Source: Bacteroidota bacterium (GTDB lineage Bacteria; Bacteroidota; Bacteroidia; B-17B0; Aurantibacillaceae). From it: 64,000 nt of DNA. The position numbers and the translations under genes are program-made. Under the pieces are notes generated by a model that had not been told where the DNA came from, made no database searches, and saw only the letters and a list, made by a program, of their open reading frames with translations. The stretch is from the NCBI GenBank assembly GCA_025362395.1, contig JANYGK010000021.1:62001-126000 (forward strand), written 5' to 3'. Positions 33,843 to 44,979 of the stretch are shown here, piece after piece. Within the stretch, counting starts at the first letter, position 1, and each line of letters begins with the position of its first letter.

Positions 33843-34880
33843 ATGAATATGAGTAATTCTGAAGCGAAAAAAGTTGGAATAGCCTTACAGGGCGGTGGTG
33901 CCCATGGAGCTTTTACCTGGGGAGTTTTAGATAGATTATTAGAAGTTGACCATATTGTGGCGGAAGCCATGTGCGGTACAAGTGCAGGTGCTGTTAACGC
34001 AGTTACATGCGCTTACGGCCTTCACGTTGGAGGTCCTAAAATGGCCAAGCAATTAATGGAAACGCTATGGCGCAAAATAGCTGAAACAGGCAGTATGTTT
34101 AAGCCAAGCGGCTTCGATAAGTTTTTTGGCGGTGGCGATATGCATAATTCACCGGGGTATATGTTATTTAATAATATGACCCAGTATATGTCGCCTTATA
34201 ATTTCAATCCTTTTAACTATAATCCTTTACGTGATATATTAACAGACCTGATTGATTTTAAAGAGCTGCAAATGTATAATAAAAAGAAATTATTTATTTG
34301 TGCAACCAATGTAAAAACCAACCGCGCAAAAATATTCAGTAATAAAGACATTACGGTTGATGCTGTATTAGCATCAGCGTGCTTGCCGTTTTTATTCCAA
34401 GCCGTTAAAATTGACGGTGAATATTATTGGGATGGCGGTTATATGGGCAATCCTCCAATTTTCCCTATCATTACCAATACAACGTTAAGAGATATTGTGT
34501 TGATCAAAATTAATTCTATCAATATCAATTCTGTACCTACTACTGCCAGGGATATTGCTGACAGGGTAAATGAAATTTCCTTTAACAGCAGCTTAATTAA
34601 CGAAATGAAATTAATTCATTACCGTAATGAGTTAATCAGGAACGGCATTTTAAGTACAGACGATAAAACCAACCGCGAAATATTTGTACATACTATTTCC
34701 GGTTATGATGCGTTGAGCCAGTTAAGCTATAGCAGCAAAATGAACACCTCATGGGAGTTCCTGTTAAGCCTTAAAGAAAAAGGCAGGCAAACGGCTTCAA
34801 AATGGCTTGAATCAGACTACAAGCAAGTGGGAATTAAATCTACTTTTGACGTTGAAGAGCATTTCTTCGATAAATTGTAA
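33843..34880 (+). CDS. patatin-like phospholipase family protein
   Basis: 345 aa. The Ser-Asp dyad is intact: GGGAHGAFTWG forms the oxyanion hole, GTSAGAVNAV (GxSxG) carries the nucleophile, and WDGGYMGNPPI carries the catalytic Asp. Patatins hydrolyse acyl chains from membrane lipids. No signal peptide is visible, so it is probably cytoplasmic or membrane-associated. The porin-like gene starts 24 bp downstream on the same strand and may be cotranscribed. Confidence 0.93.
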   Translation: MNMSNSEAKKVGIALQGGGAHGAFTWGVLDRLLEVDHIVAEAMCGTSAGAVNAVTCAYGLHVGGPKMAKQLMETLWRKIAETGSMFKPSGFDKFFGGGDMHNSPGYMLFNNMTQYMSPYNFNPFNYNPLRDILTDLIDFKELQMYNKKKLFICATNVKTNRAKIFSNKDITVDAVLASACLPFLFQAVKIDGEYYWDGGYMGNPPIFPIITNTTLRDIVLIKINSININSVPTTARDIADRVNEISFNSSLINEMKLIHYRNELIRNGILSTDDKTNREIFVHTISGYDALSQLSYSSKMNTSWEFLLSLKEKGRQTASKWLESDYKQVGIKSTFDVEEHFFDKL

Positions 34881-34904
34881 ATTTGTATCTTTCCGCATTT
34901 TTTA

Positions 34905-36761
34905 ATGTCATTTCTTAAATATAAGCTCAATGCTGTAAAACTGTGTATATGTTTTACAATTGGTTATTTTATGGCCCAGGGCCAAGTTAAATATTCCAAT
35001 GACAGCAGCTATATAAATACGTTAACAAATACCTGTAAAAATAACCTGGAAAAATTTAACTATAACAGGCCTGATACAACCGTTAACAATTTTCACAATT
35101 ATTACCCTCGTAACAGCAGCGGAAATATAGGGTTACCCTCCGCGCCTTTATTTTTAAAATACGACAGTCGTCCCCTTGGTTTTCAATTATACCATGCTCC
35201 ATACGATAATGATATGATCTCCAACGATCAGGTTAAATATTATCAAACCAAAGGCCCTTATGCCAATTTAACAGGGATTGCAGGGAGTAAGCAAGAGCAA
35301 ATGTTTAAAATGGTATTTGCACATACCTTTAAAAATAAATTAAATTTAGCGATCGCACTTAACCGGTATGGTTCTTTAGGGTTTTATAAAAGGCAGCAAA
35401 GTTTTACCAACAGTCTTTATACCTCAAGCAATTATACAAGTAAATCGGGCAGGGTAGGTTACTATGCTTATTTTTTATTTAATAAAGTAAAGCACCAGGA
35501 AAACGGCGGAATAAAAAACGATACGTTTTTTTTAGAGAATGTAAGAATTAATAAACAGTTATTACCGGTTAATTTAAGTGCCGCCAAGCGCGAGGTGAGG
35601 TATTCAACCATAGAGGTTAACCCATGGTTCAGGTTAAATAAAACAGAAGACAGCTCAACAGTATTTTCTCACTTTATTGAATATAAGCTTAACTATTCAG
35701 GCAACTATACAAAGTATGTGGATGCGGGTATTGCAACGGATAACTTTTACAGGTTATTTTATTTAGATACGTTAAAAACGTTTGATTCTACCCACTGGCA
35801 AAGCATTAGTAATGCGGCTAAATACACATTAAAAATAAATCCATTACACACCGGCTTACAAATAGGTTATAAAAATGAATACAATCGCGTGCATCAATAC
35901 CGTGACTCAGTGTTTATGAATAATAGCGTAAACGCGGGTTTATTTTTTAATACGAATACATTTAACGGTTTCGCCAAAGCAGATTATATTTTTCAAGGCT
36001 CTAATAAAGATGATTATGCTCTTGAATTGGGAGGACGTTATTTACAAAAACTTAAAGTCAACGGCCATAAAGTTCCCATAGTTTTTAATTTAAAGGCGGG
36101 CATGGAAAAACGACATCCTGATTTTATTTATAATACCATGTACAGTAATAACTTTGTATGGAATAATAATTTTTCTCCTACCGATAAAGTACAGGCACAG
36201 TTTAATATCTCTACTGCCGACAGCCGTTTTGATATGGGGGTTTTGGTACAGAATATAAATAACCAATTATATTTCGATCAACAGGCACGTCCTCAGCAAA
36301 CATCTGTCTCTATTCAAAATTTTTCCTTTTTTATAAAAAAAGACCTGTTATTGTTTAAGCATTTAGGGCTTAATGCCGGTTACGTGTATCAAAAAAGTTC
36401 TTATGAAGCCATTGTGAGTGTTCCCAATAATAGTGTAAGCGGCGCTTTGTATTATGAGGGCGATCTGTTTAAAAAAGCGTTACAAATTCAAATTGGTTTT
36501 AGCGGGCAATACTTCAGTGAATTTTTAGGATATAACTACATGCCTGCTACAAATAGTTACTATGTACAAACCTCCAAAGTGGTTGGTAATTACCCTTACG
36601 TAGATTTCTTTTTAAACGCGAGAATCAAACCCGTAAGAATTTTTGTGAAGGTAGATCATATTACACAAGGCTTTTTAGGGCATAATTATTCGTTGCAGCC
36701 CGGCTATTTGCAAAGCGACAGGGCTTTTAAGTTTGGCGTAAACTGGATCTTTTTTGATTAG
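34905..36761 (+). CDS. putative outer-membrane porin (Porin_10-like)
   Basis: 618 aa. A hydrophobic leader (KLCICFTIGYFMAQGQ) is followed by a conserved early segment (RPLGFQLYHAPYDNDMISND) and long runs of alternating amphipathic strands, ending FKFGVNWIFFD with a C-terminal aromatic as in beta-barrel proteins. This fits the Bacteroidota family annotated putative porin. No TonB box or plug domain is seen. Substrate unknown. A 12-bp palindrome, TAGAACGTTCTA, lies just after the stop (36764-36775). Confidence 0.8.
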   Translation: MSFLKYKLNAVKLCICFTIGYFMAQGQVKYSNDSSYINTLTNTCKNNLEKFNYNRPDTTVNNFHNYYPRNSSGNIGLPSAPLFLKYDSRPLGFQLYHAPYDNDMISNDQVKYYQTKGPYANLTGIAGSKQEQMFKMVFAHTFKNKLNLAIALNRYGSLGFYKRQQSFTNSLYTSSNYTSKSGRVGYYAYFLFNKVKHQENGGIKNDTFFLENVRINKQLLPVNLSAAKREVRYSTIEVNPWFRLNKTEDSSTVFSHFIEYKLNYSGNYTKYVDAGIATDNFYRLFYLDTLKTFDSTHWQSISNAAKYTLKINPLHTGLQIGYKNEYNRVHQYRDSVFMNNSVNAGLFFNTNTFNGFAKADYIFQGSNKDDYALELGGRYLQKLKVNGHKVPIVFNLKAGMEKRHPDFIYNTMYSNNFVWNNNFSPTDKVQAQFNISTADSRFDMGVLVQNINNQLYFDQQARPQQTSVSIQNFSFFIKKDLLLFKHLGLNAGYVYQKSSYEAIVSVPNNSVSGALYYEGDLFKKALQIQIGFSGQYFSEFLGYNYMPATNSYYVQTSKVVGNYPYVDFFLNARIKPVRIFVKVDHITQGFLGHNYSLQPGYLQSDRAFKFGVNWIFFD

Positions 36762-36823
36762 AGTAGAACGTTCTATCTATATTGTTAATACATATTATAT
36801 CAAATAATTCTATATGGTAAGAG

Positions 36824-37798
36824 TTATTTTACCGACAAATATCCTACAATAGGATAATGATCGGTTAATGTCTCCGATAGATGATGGTAATTTTTGCAGG
36901 TAAATGAATTGCTGAACAAAATGTAATCAATCCTGAACCGCGGAAAAGTGCCTGCATAGGTCTGTTCAAAGCCTGAGCCTGCTTCCATAAAAGCGTCATT
37001 CAAATTTCCTTTTATGGTTCTGTAAACATAAGAAGCCGGCGTATCATTAAAATCTCCGCATAATATAATTTTGTAGCGGCACAATGCAATATGGTCGGCA
37101 ATAGCATCCGCCTGTTTAGCGCGTTTTACAAAAGCACGTTTTATGCGTCGTAAAATACTTTTACTGTTTTCCATTTCATCTTTCACATCGCTTGTATCAT
37201 TTTGTATGGCGTCTATAAATTTATAGTTTGCCTTACTAAAACTGATCGATTGTAAATGCATATTGTAAATTCTTACCGTGTCTTTATCAATTAAAATATC
37301 TGTATAAATACAAAGGTTATTTGATCGTGTATTAAATTCTATTTTGCCTTTTCTTACCACCGGGTATTTTGTAAACGTGGCAATACCCCAATGGTCTAAA
37401 TTGCGTAAGGTGGTAGTGTATTCAATATGGCTGCTTTTAGTATTTAATAAATTTGTGACTGTATCAATATTATTAAAATCTCCTTTCTCTTCCGATGTAT
37501 AAAATTCTTGCAGGCAAAGTATATCCGGATTTTCTTCAGCTAAGGAGGTTAAAATAATATTACGGCTCTGCTTATTTTTACTCCAGTTATAAAGGTCGAA
37601 CAACATGGAGTTATAGCTCATCACCTTTATATCCTTATTAGAGACAAGGTGCTTTGAAAAATTTAATTGGGCAAAACCAAAACAGGTAGGCATGCTTATT
37701 AAAAGTACGAGTGTAGAAAATATAGCATGGATCCTAAATTGCGTAAGCCAATAGGCAACAAATAATACGTTTAATAGTACAATAACAGGGAATGCCAA
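36824..37798 (-). CDS. endonuclease/exonuclease/phosphatase (EEP) family membrane protein
   Basis: The EEP domain is complete: VMSYNSMLFDLYNW, ILCLQEFYTS, YNMHLQS, IILCGDFNDTPASY, and a final YILFSN...DHYPIVGYLS supplying catalytic Asp/His. Homologues carry two or three N-terminal membrane helices, but the only usual start here is TTG 37798, in the middle of a helix. The frame stays open upstream to the lolD stop and encodes convincing sequence (KRNAEKLSKLNRILLWIN, SKYISPDNFWILAFFGLAFP) with no ATG, GTG or TTG. The start is therefore probably ATA near 37939 or CTG near 37918, or an ATG was lost. It follows lolD on the same strand. Confidence 0.85.
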   Translation of the reverse strand: MAFPVIVLLNVLFVAYWLTQFRIHAIFSTLVLLISMPTCFGFAQLNFSKHLVSNKDIKVMSYNSMLFDLYNWSKNKQSRNIILTSLAEENPDILCLQEFYTSEEKGDFNNIDTVTNLLNTKSSHIEYTTTLRNLDHWGIATFTKYPVVRKGKIEFNTRSNNLCIYTDILIDKDTVRIYNMHLQSISFSKANYKFIDAIQNDTSDVKDEMENSKSILRRIKRAFVKRAKQADAIADHIALCRYKIILCGDFNDTPASYVYRTIKGNLNDAFMEAGSGFEQTYAGTFPRFRIDYILFSNSFTCKNYHHLSETLTDHYPIVGYLSVK

Positions 37799-37996
37799 TC
37801 CGAAAAATGCAAGGATCCAAAAATTATCGGGTGAAATATATTTAGAAGCAACAGAGCCCAGTAAACATATAATACACAGGTAATTTATCCATAACAGGAT
37901 CCTGTTAAGTTTTGACAGTTTCTCAGCGTTTCTTTTTATGACAAGCGCACGCAGATCGGCAATAGATATTTTTGAAAAAAAACTGATAAGCTGTAT

Positions 37997-38647
37997 TTAT
38001 AGAATTAAACCGTCTTTCATTACTAATTTCCTGTCTGTTATATCAGCCAGCGCTTCATTATGAGTAACAACCACAATCGTTTGTTTTAGTTCATCTCTTA
38101 ATTTAAAAAATAAGCTGTGTAAATTTTGAGCATTTTCACTGTCAAGGTTTCCGCTTGGCTCATCGGCAAAAATAACTTTTGGATTATTGATCAATGCCCT
38201 CGCAACAGCCACGCGCTGCTGTTCTCCACCGGAGAGTTCGGATGGTTTATGCTGTGCGCGGTCTTTCAAGCCTAACAGATCCAACAATTCAATAGCTTTT
38301 ATTTCTGCTTCTTTTTTAGAAGTATTATTTATATATGCAGGAATACACACATTTTCAACAGCCGTAAATTCAGGTAATAAATGATGAAACTGAAAGACGA
38401 AACCTATATGCTGATTCCGGAATGCCGCCAGTTTTTTTTCGCTTAAAGAAGAAATATTGACATTGTTAAATAAAATTTCACCGGATGTTGCCCTGTCTAA
38501 AGTTCCTAATATGGTTAACAAAGTAGTTTTACCTGCGCCGGAAGAGCCAACAATAGAAACTACCTCCGACTGTTGAATGTGAATATCAACCCCTTTTAAA
38601 ACGTCCAGCTGACCGTATTTCTTTTTTATATTTTTTCCTATGATCAT
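37997..38647 (-). CDS. lolD: ABC transporter ATP-binding protein, LolD-like
   Basis: 216 aa. Walker [20 protein letters not shown]-loop [17 protein letters not shown], signature [15 protein letters not shown], Walker [14 protein letters not shown], and H-loop [10 protein letters not shown]. The QFHHLLPEF segment is typical of LolD, the ATPase of lipoprotein release to the outer membrane (MacB-type ABC family). The membrane partner LolC/E is not in the window. Its stop codon is in the same frame as the EEP gene that follows. Confidence 0.9.
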   Translation of the reverse strand: MIIGKNIKKKYGQLDVLKGVDIHIQQSEVVSIVGSSGAGKTTLLTILGTLDRATSGEILFNNVNISSLSEKKLAAFRNQHIGFVFQFHHLLPEFTAVENVCIPAYINNTSKKEAEIKAIELLDLLGLKDRAQHKPSELSGGEQQRVAVARALINNPKVIFADEPSGNLDSENAQNLHSLFFKLRDELKQTIVVVTHNEALADITDRKLVMKDGLIL

Positions 38648-38660
38648 TTTTACACACCCC

Positions 38661-38683
38661 TCAATCCCCTCTTGCTAGAGGGG
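38661..38683. repeat. CCCCTC hairpin between the PorE-like gene and lolD
   Basis: CCCCTC-TTGCTA-GAGGGG with an extra CCCCTCAAT copy just before it. The gap is 63 bp. It could be a weak transcription barrier or a member of another dispersed repeat family; no T run follows. Confidence 0.4.
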
Positions 38684-38710
38684 AAGCTGTTTAACGTCCT
38701 ATTCATGTTT

Positions 38711-40675
38711 TTATTTTCCTAATACTTTTAATTCTGTTCTCCTGTTCCTGGCTTTATTTTCGGGAGTATCGTTTGGCACCTTTGGCTTACTGTCTCCGTA
38801 TCCTTTATAAGCAAGGCGTGGAGTCGCAATACCGCCTGTTTGTATTACATAATCATATACTGCTTTTGCACGGTTGGTGGATAATGTTTTATTAAATACC
38901 TTATCGCCGCTGTTATCTGTATGTCCGCCAAATTCAATTTTTAAAGTAGGATTTGTTTTTAAGAACGTAATTACTTTTTGCAGCTCCGCTTTCGATTCAG
39001 GTTTCAGTTCCCATTTATTCACATCAAAAAACACATTCTTCAATTCAATCGTATAGCCGGTATCAATAGGTTGTAAAGGAATTTCTAACTGATAGGGTTT
39101 ATTATAATCCGCTACTTTATCTTTCAACGAAAAATTATCACTGTAAAATAAAAAACCCGGTTTGCTTACGTTCACTAAATAATTATGATTGGAGGTTAGG
39201 GTCACTAAAAACTCCCCGGCGCTGTTACTAAAAGCTTTCGTAACAGATTGCTGCGTTTCCAGGTCTATTAATTCAAACGATGCATCGGTTGGTAATTTTG
39301 TTTTAGCGTTATAGGTTAAGCCTTTGACATAGGTAATTTTTTCGGGCTTTAAGCTTTCCGGTAATTCAAACTGGTAAATATCCAATCCGCCGTAACCACC
39401 ATCGCGTTCACTCGCAAAGTAAGCAAGCTTACCGTTAGCATCCACTACTAAACTATTTTCATCGGTAACCGTATTAAGAGGATAGCCTAAGTTTACAGGC
39501 TTACCCCAACTGCCGTCAGCTTGCCTCCTGCTCATAAAAATATCCAATCCTCCCATTCCTGGGTGACCTTCGCTGCTGAAATACAACGTTTGATTATCGG
39601 GGTGAATAAAAACACTTTCTTCTTTAAACGGCGTATTAATAACATCCGATAATCTTACAGCTTCTCCAAATTTTCCGTCTTCACTAACGGTAGCAAAATA
39701 AATATCCGGGTTTTTAATGCCTTCTCTTGTAACTGAACCTCTTATAAAATACAATGTTTTACCGTCGCTGCTAAAGCTTGGTTGTGTTTCCCAGTTTCGT
39801 GTATTTACCTGTTGCCCTGCATTTACCGGAACCGACCACTTGCCGTTTTGTTTTTGCGAATAAAAAATATCGCAACTCCCGTAACCTTTTCTTTCCGGTG
39901 ACCCGTAATCACCTGTTAATTCCATACAGGAAGCAAAGAACATGAACTGACCATCGGCGCTTAATGTAGGAGCTCCTTCATTACCGGCAGTATTTACACT
40001 TGGAATAGGATTGGCTGTTTGCCAGGTCCCATTTATTTTTTTACTGATAAAAAAATCTTCCTGCTGTGCTGCACCTGCCCTGATGTTTCGGGTAAACATA
40101 AACGTATTACCGTCGGCAGTTAAAGCCGGAAAATATTCATAGTCGGCAGTATTAATACCGGGACCAACATTTACAGGTTTAAAAGGTTGAGGATTTTTTA
40201 TAGCGTTTGAGCCAAACCTTGCGTTTTTTAAGTATTGCTCTGCCTGATCTTTTGTAGCGGGATTGATCCTATCAAACTTTAAATAAGCTTCTAAATTTTT
40301 TACGGCTCCATCATAATCCGCGGAAAGCAACTCTGCTAAACCAAGATCAAAATAATTTCTAGGAAAAAATTTAGGATTTATATCGATGGCTTTTTGAAAA
40401 TGACCGATTGCTTCTTTGGTTCTTCTTTTTTCCATTAATAAATATGCCAATGCTGAATGAGCTTCCACAAAATTAGGATCTTCCTGTATGGCCTTATTTA
40501 AGAGCTTTTCGGCATCTTCATCTTTCCTTACCTCATAATTTTTTTTACCTTCTTCGTAAAATTTTATGGCTTTTTTATTGGTACTGGTATAGGTTCCCGG
40601 AGGTAAAGCGGGTTGTTGGGAAAAGGATAACCGACCAAATAATAATAAGAATAAAAAGAGTATAAAATGCTTCAT
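38711..40675 (-). CDS. PorE-like OmpA family protein (TPR, PD40 propeller, CRD, OmpA)
   Basis: 654 aa. Signal peptide; TPRs at 25-150 (EDAEKLLNKAIQEDPNFVEAHSALAYLLM); PD40/WD40-like beta-propeller at 170-430 (EYFPALTADGNTFMFTRN, EGAPTLSADGQFMFFAS, SFSSDGKTLYFIRG); a carboxypeptidase-regulatory-like domain at about 440-530; and a C-terminal OmpA domain (IEFGGHTDNSGDKVFN, LSTNRAKAVYDYVI, NRRTELKVLGK). This order is that of PorE, the T9SS component that anchors the machine to peptidoglycan. Related non-T9SS proteins have the same layout, so the role is probable rather than certain. Confidence 0.88.
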   Translation of the reverse strand: MKHFILFLFLLLFGRLSFSQQPALPPGTYTSTNKKAIKFYEEGKKNYEVRKDEDAEKLLNKAIQEDPNFVEAHSALAYLLMEKRRTKEAIGHFQKAIDINPKFFPRNYFDLGLAELLSADYDGAVKNLEAYLKFDRINPATKDQAEQYLKNARFGSNAIKNPQPFKPVNVGPGINTADYEYFPALTADGNTFMFTRNIRAGAAQQEDFFISKKINGTWQTANPIPSVNTAGNEGAPTLSADGQFMFFASCMELTGDYGSPERKGYGSCDIFYSQKQNGKWSVPVNAGQQVNTRNWETQPSFSSDGKTLYFIRGSVTREGIKNPDIYFATVSEDGKFGEAVRLSDVINTPFKEESVFIHPDNQTLYFSSEGHPGMGGLDIFMSRRQADGSWGKPVNLGYPLNTVTDENSLVVDANGKLAYFASERDGGYGGLDIYQFELPESLKPEKITYVKGLTYNAKTKLPTDASFELIDLETQQSVTKAFSNSAGEFLVTLTSNHNYLVNVSKPGFLFYSDNFSLKDKVADYNKPYQLEIPLQPIDTGYTIELKNVFFDVNKWELKPESKAELQKVITFLKTNPTLKIEFGGHTDNSGDKVFNKTLSTNRAKAVYDYVIQTGGIATPRLAYKGYGDSKPKVPNDTPENKARNRRTELKVLGK

Positions 40676-40772
40676 AATTTTAACTAAAGTGTTGTATAAA
40701 TATAACGATATCTCTAATAAAAGATACGAGGAAAATGTAAATTAAATAAAATAGAATTAACAATACGGCAAG

Positions 40773-41165
40773 CTATTGCGGCAACTTTAATGACTGAATT
40801 TTTAACCAGGCAATGGCTTCATCCCTGTCGTCAAAAAATTTAGTGGGCACAATAGGTTTATTAATTTTTAAGAATAAGCTGCCTATAATCCTTTCATATG
40901 ATTTGTTACTGAACATGGCTAATGCGGCAACATGTTGTGAATATTCCTCCGATGCGCCGGCCCTCCTGGCATCGCCTGAAATAGTGGCATTATCTTCCCC
41001 CTCAAATAATACAAAAAACTTTTTACCGGGAATATGATTCATAGACTGACTTCTGGATTCCCATACATCTTCTGACTGGAGGGTCGCATTCTTTTTAACT
41101 TTAAATTCAATCAACAAGTCATCATGAATGTTCATGAGGTAAGCATTTGTTTCAAATGTTTGCAT
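40773..41165 (-). CDS. SpoIIAA/STAS-like domain protein
   Basis: About 130 aa from ATG 41165 (a GTG one codon earlier is also open). The pattern MNIHDDLLIEFKVKK, IPGKKFFVLFEGED, AALAMFSNKSYERIIGSLFL and FFDDRDEAIAWLK resembles small SpoIIAA-like or DUF7793-type proteins, with alternating strands and helices and the ending FFDDRxEAxxWL. No enzymatic residues can be named. It is the gene immediately downstream of metH (22 bp), so it may be cotranscribed under the SAM riboswitch. Function unknown. Confidence 0.65.
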   Translation of the reverse strand: MQTFETNAYLMNIHDDLLIEFKVKKNATLQSEDVWESRSQSMNHIPGKKFFVLFEGEDNATISGDARRAGASEEYSQHVAALAMFSNKSYERIIGSLFLKINKPIVPTKFFDDRDEAIAWLKIQSLKLPQ

Positions 41166-41186
41166 CACTAAATATAGTAAATAGGA

Positions 41187-44100
41187 TTAATATCCCAAAG
41201 CCGGCCCAAGCCATTTTTCTGCTTCTTCAAATTTCATATTCTTTCGCTTAGCATAATCTTCTACCTGTTCTTTGCTTATTTTTCCGATCCCGAAATAATG
41301 TGAATCGGGATGTGCAAAATAAAAGCCGCTTACCGCCGCCGTTGGCACCATTGCCAGGCTGTCTGTTAAAATGATACCCGTGTTTTTTTCTACGTCTAAC
41401 AGTTTCCACAAAATTAATTTCTCCGTATGGTCGGGCTGTGCGGGATATCCCGGCGCCGGACGAATGCCTGCATATTCTTCTTTAATAAGATCTTCATTTT
41501 TTAAACTTTCATTCCCTGCATAGCCCCAAAACTCTTTACGTACTTTTTTATGCATTAATTCAGCAAAGGCTTCTGCTAAACGGTCTGCCAATGCTTTAAG
41601 CATAATAGAGCTGTAATCGTCATGGTTCTTTTCAAATTCGGCCACATGCTCATCAATGCCAAAACCTGTACATACGGCAAAACCGCCAATGTAATCATGA
41701 TCAGGTGTTGAATTCTTTGGTTTAATAAAATCAGCCAATGCTACATTATATTGACCCGCAGGCTTTTTTGTATTCATGCGCAAACTGTGCAACGTTGCTA
41801 TTGCTTTCTCTGAGTCAGATCCGTTAGAACTGTAAATCTCAATGTCATCATCACCCACCGAATTAGCCGGATAAATTCCTATAACGGCTCTCGCTTCAAG
41901 CCATTTTTCTTCAATTATTTTTTTGAGCATATCTTGCGCATCATTAAATAATTTAGTGGCTTCAACGCCTCGTGTAGGATCTTTTAAAATTTTAGGGTAA
42001 GAGCCTTTCATTTCCCATGAAATAAAGAAGGGCGTCCAGTCAATGTATTCAGCTATTTCGCTGAGATCGTAATTAGTAAATACTTTAGTGCCGGAGAAGA
42101 TCGGTTTTTGAATAGTAGTTTTATTCCAGTCAATCGGGAATTTATTTTGACGTGCTTCCGCCAGAGTTAAATATTTATTTTGTGATTGTGCGTTTTTGTT
42201 TTGTTCACGCACCCGGTCGTAATCTTTGTTGACTTCCAACATAAACGCATGTCGTAATTCCTCTGAAATAAGGCTGCCGGCAATGGGTACAGACTTACTG
42301 GCATCATTTACATGCACAACAGGACCTGAATAATTTTGAGCAATTTTAACGGCAGTATGCACTTTTGATGTGGTTGCACCGCCAATCAATAATGGTAATT
42401 TAAAATTTAAACGTTCCATTTCCTTTGCCACATGTACCATTTCATCGAGTGACGGTGTAATTAAACCGCTTAAGCCGATCACATCTACATTATGTTTTTT
42501 TGCCTCTTCTAAAATTTTATCGCAAGATACCATGACGCCAAGATCAATGATTTCGTAATTGTTACAGGCTAGTACAACACCAACAATATTTTTACCTATA
42601 TCATGCACATCGCCCTTTACTGTAGCCATTAAAATTTTACCCGCATTGGTTCTTCCATTGCCAACAATACCGGCCAATCGGTTTGCTTCTTTTTCCGCCT
42701 GTAAGTAAGGTTCTAAATACGCTACTGCTTTTTTCATAACGCGCGCGCTTTTCACCACCTGCGGTAAAAACATTTTTCCGCTCCCGAACAAATCACCTAC
42801 TACATTCATCCCATCCATTAAGGGGCCTTCTATAACGTGTAGCGGCCTGCCTAATTTTAACCGTGCTTCTTCCGTATCCACATCAATATATTCTACCAAA
42901 CCTTTTACAAGGGCATGGCTCAAGCGTTCTTCCACTGTGCCTTTACGCCACTGCTCGTCTTTTTCTGTTTTTTCTTTGGTAATTCCTTTTAATGATTCGG
43001 CATGTTCTACTAAACGTTCCGTAGCGTCATCTCTCCTGTTTAATAAAACGTCTTCTACTAATTCCAACAATGTTTTATCAATATCATCGTACACTTGTAA
43101 TTGTGCCGGGTTTACAATTCCCATATCCATTCCGTTTTTTACGGCATGGTATAAAAAGGCGCCGTGTATCGCTTCACGCACATGGTCATTCCCTCTAAAT
43201 GAAAAAGAAACGTTACTTACACCGCCGCTTACTTTAGCATGGGGTAAATTATTTTTGATCCATTTAGTAGAATTGAAAAAATCCAGGGCGTTTAGGCGAT
43301 GTTCCTCCATACCCGTTGCCACGGGAAAAATATTGGGATCAAAAATAATATCCTGTGCCGGAAAATGTACTTTATCCACTAAAATATCATAAGCACGCCT
43401 GCAAATTTCTTTTCTTCGCTCTAATGTATCTGCTTGTCCAACTTCGTCAAACGCCATTACAATAACGGCTGCACCGTATTGTTTTATTTTATGAGCCTGT
43501 TCAATAAATTTTTCTTCACCTTCTTTTAAAGAGATGGAATTGACAATGGCTTTTCCCTGTACGCATTTTAAACCTGCCTCGATTACGCTCCATTTAGAGG
43601 AATCGATCATAATCGGAACCCGTGAAATGTCGGGCTCAGAAGCAATTAAATTTAAGAAGGTAGTCATAGCTTGCTCGCTATCCAACATCCCTTCATCCAT
43701 GTTCACATCAATCACCTGCGCGCCGCCGTCCACCTGGTCTTTAGCAATAGATAACGCTTCTTCGTAATTGCCTTCTTTAATTAACCGAAGAAATTTTTTA
43801 GAGCCTGTCACATTAGTTCTTTCACCCACATTCATGAAATTACTTTCAGGTGTTAAGGTAAAGGGTTCCAAGCCGCTTAAATGCATTAATGTATCAGGCT
43901 TTGGTCTTTTCCGCGGCTTTGCTTCCTTTGCAAGCTCTGCAATGCGTTGAATATGCGCAGGTGTTGTTCCGCAACAGCCACCGACAATATTTAAAAATCC
44001 CGCTTTTAAAAAATCCTCTATCTGGTGGCCCATTTCATGAGCATCCTGATCATATTCACCAAATTGGTTCGGCAAACCGGCATTAGGGTAAGCGCTCACA

Positions 44101-44900
44101 TAAAATGGCGCTTTAGCAGAAAGCTCTTCTAAATAAGGACGCATATCCTTTGCACCCAAAGCACAATTTAAACCAACGCTTAATAAATCAACGTGTGATA
44201 CCGAATTTAAAAATGCTTCGGTTGTTTGTCCGGATAAGGTTCTGCCACTGGCATCAGTAATAGTACCCGAAACCATTACCGGCATTTTTACGTTAATAGA
44301 TTCACAGTAATTTTGAATAGCATATAAAGCCGCTTTTGCATTGAGCGTATCAAAAATAGTTTCAATTAATAGCAGGTCTGCGCCGCCGTCAATTAAACCG
44401 CGAACTTGTTCTGTATAAGCTTCTACTAATTGATCAAACGTAACGGCACGAAAGCCTGGGTCGTTTACATTTGGCGATAAGGATAGCGTACGATTAGTTG
44501 GCCCGATGGCTCCTGCTACAAATTTTGGGACAGACTCGAATTCCGGAAATTCTGTTTTAAATTCTGCAACCGCTTGTTTCGCAATTTTAGCCGATTCAAA
44601 ATTCAGCTCATATACAATGTCCTGCATATCATAATCTGCCATAGCAATGGAAGTATCGCTAAAGGTGTTTGTTTCAATAATATCGGCTCCGGCTTTTAAA
44701 TATTCTTTATGAATGGTTTTAATGATCTGCGGTTGTGTAATGGATAATAGGTCATTATTACCTTGCAGGTCTTTATGCCAGTCGGCAAAACGTTTTCCCC
44801 TAAAATCTTTTTCCGTAAGCTTATATTGTTGGATCATGCTGCCCATGGCACCATCGATTACTAAAACTCTTTTTTCTAATTCTTCCTGTATGGTATGCAT
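41187..44900 (-). CDS. metH: cobalamin-dependent methionine synthase
   Basis: 1237 aa, full length. Homocysteine-binding domain 1-325 with zinc ligands in GLNCALG and [10 protein letters not shown]; pterin-binding domain about 350-620 ([27 protein letters not shown]); B12 cap and binding domain with DVHDIGKNI (DxHxxG, cobalt-coordinating His); and C-terminal SAM-binding activation domain ending [14 protein letters not shown]...[10 protein letters not shown]. It methylates homocysteine from methyl-THF. Transcription is controlled by the SAM-I riboswitch and terminator upstream. Confidence 0.98.
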   Translation of the reverse strand: MHTIQEELEKRVLVIDGAMGSMIQQYKLTEKDFRGKRFADWHKDLQGNNDLLSITQPQIIKTIHKEYLKAGADIIETNTFSDTSIAMADYDMQDIVYELNFESAKIAKQAVAEFKTEFPEFESVPKFVAGAIGPTNRTLSLSPNVNDPGFRAVTFDQLVEAYTEQVRGLIDGGADLLLIETIFDTLNAKAALYAIQNYCESINVKMPVMVSGTITDASGRTLSGQTTEAFLNSVSHVDLLSVGLNCALGAKDMRPYLEELSAKAPFYVSAYPNAGLPNQFGEYDQDAHEMGHQIEDFLKAGFLNIVGGCCGTTPAHIQRIAELAKEAKPRKRPKPDTLMHLSGLEPFTLTPESNFMNVGERTNVTGSKKFLRLIKEGNYEEALSIAKDQVDGGAQVIDVNMDEGMLDSEQAMTTFLNLIASEPDISRVPIMIDSSKWSVIEAGLKCVQGKAIVNSISLKEGEEKFIEQAHKIKQYGAAVIVMAFDEVGQADTLERRKEICRRAYDILVDKVHFPAQDIIFDPNIFPVATGMEEHRLNALDFFNSTKWIKNNLPHAKVSGGVSNVSFSFRGNDHVREAIHGAFLYHAVKNGMDMGIVNPAQLQVYDDIDKTLLELVEDVLLNRRDDATERLVEHAESLKGITKEKTEKDEQWRKGTVEERLSHALVKGLVEYIDVDTEEARLKLGRPLHVIEGPLMDGMNVVGDLFGSGKMFLPQVVKSARVMKKAVAYLEPYLQAEKEANRLAGIVGNGRTNAGKILMATVKGDVHDIGKNIVGVVLACNNYEIIDLGVMVSCDKILEEAKKHNVDVIGLSGLITPSLDEMVHVAKEMERLNFKLPLLIGGATTSKVHTAVKIAQNYSGPVVHVNDASKSVPIAGSLISEELRHAFMLEVNKDYDRVREQNKNAQSQNKYLTLAEARQNKFPIDWNKTTIQKPIFSGTKVFTNYDLSEIAEYIDWTPFFISWEMKGSYPKILKDPTRGVEATKLFNDAQDMLKKIIEEKWLEARAVIGIYPANSVGDDDIEIYSSNGSDSEKAIATLHSLRMNTKKPAGQYNVALADFIKPKNSTPDHDYIGGFAVCTGFGIDEHVAEFEKNHDDYSSIMLKALADRLAEAFAELMHKKVRKEFWGYAGNESLKNEDLIKEEYAGIRPAPGYPAQPDHTEKLILWKLLDVEKNTGIILTDSLAMVPTAAVSGFYFAHPDSHYFGIGKISKEQVEDYAKRKNMKFEEAEKWLGPALGY

Positions 44901-44911
44901 ATATGTATAAT

Positions 44912-44945
44912 AAAAAAATCTCTTCCGCTAGTTGCAGAAGAGATT
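44912..44945 (-). terminator. intrinsic terminator between SAM riboswitch and metH
   Basis: On the minus strand AAATCTCTTCTGC pairs with GCGGAAGAGATTT around AACTA, followed by a T run. It is 12 bp before the metH start and just after the riboswitch, the place of the expression platform. Confidence 0.8.
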
Positions 44946-44979
44946 TATAGTGTGTGTTATTATTTATAAAATCTGATCT

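Noticed and set aside
42937-43392. 151-codon ORF antisense to metH
   Set aside because: Shadow of the strongly conserved metH reading frame; no start context or family.
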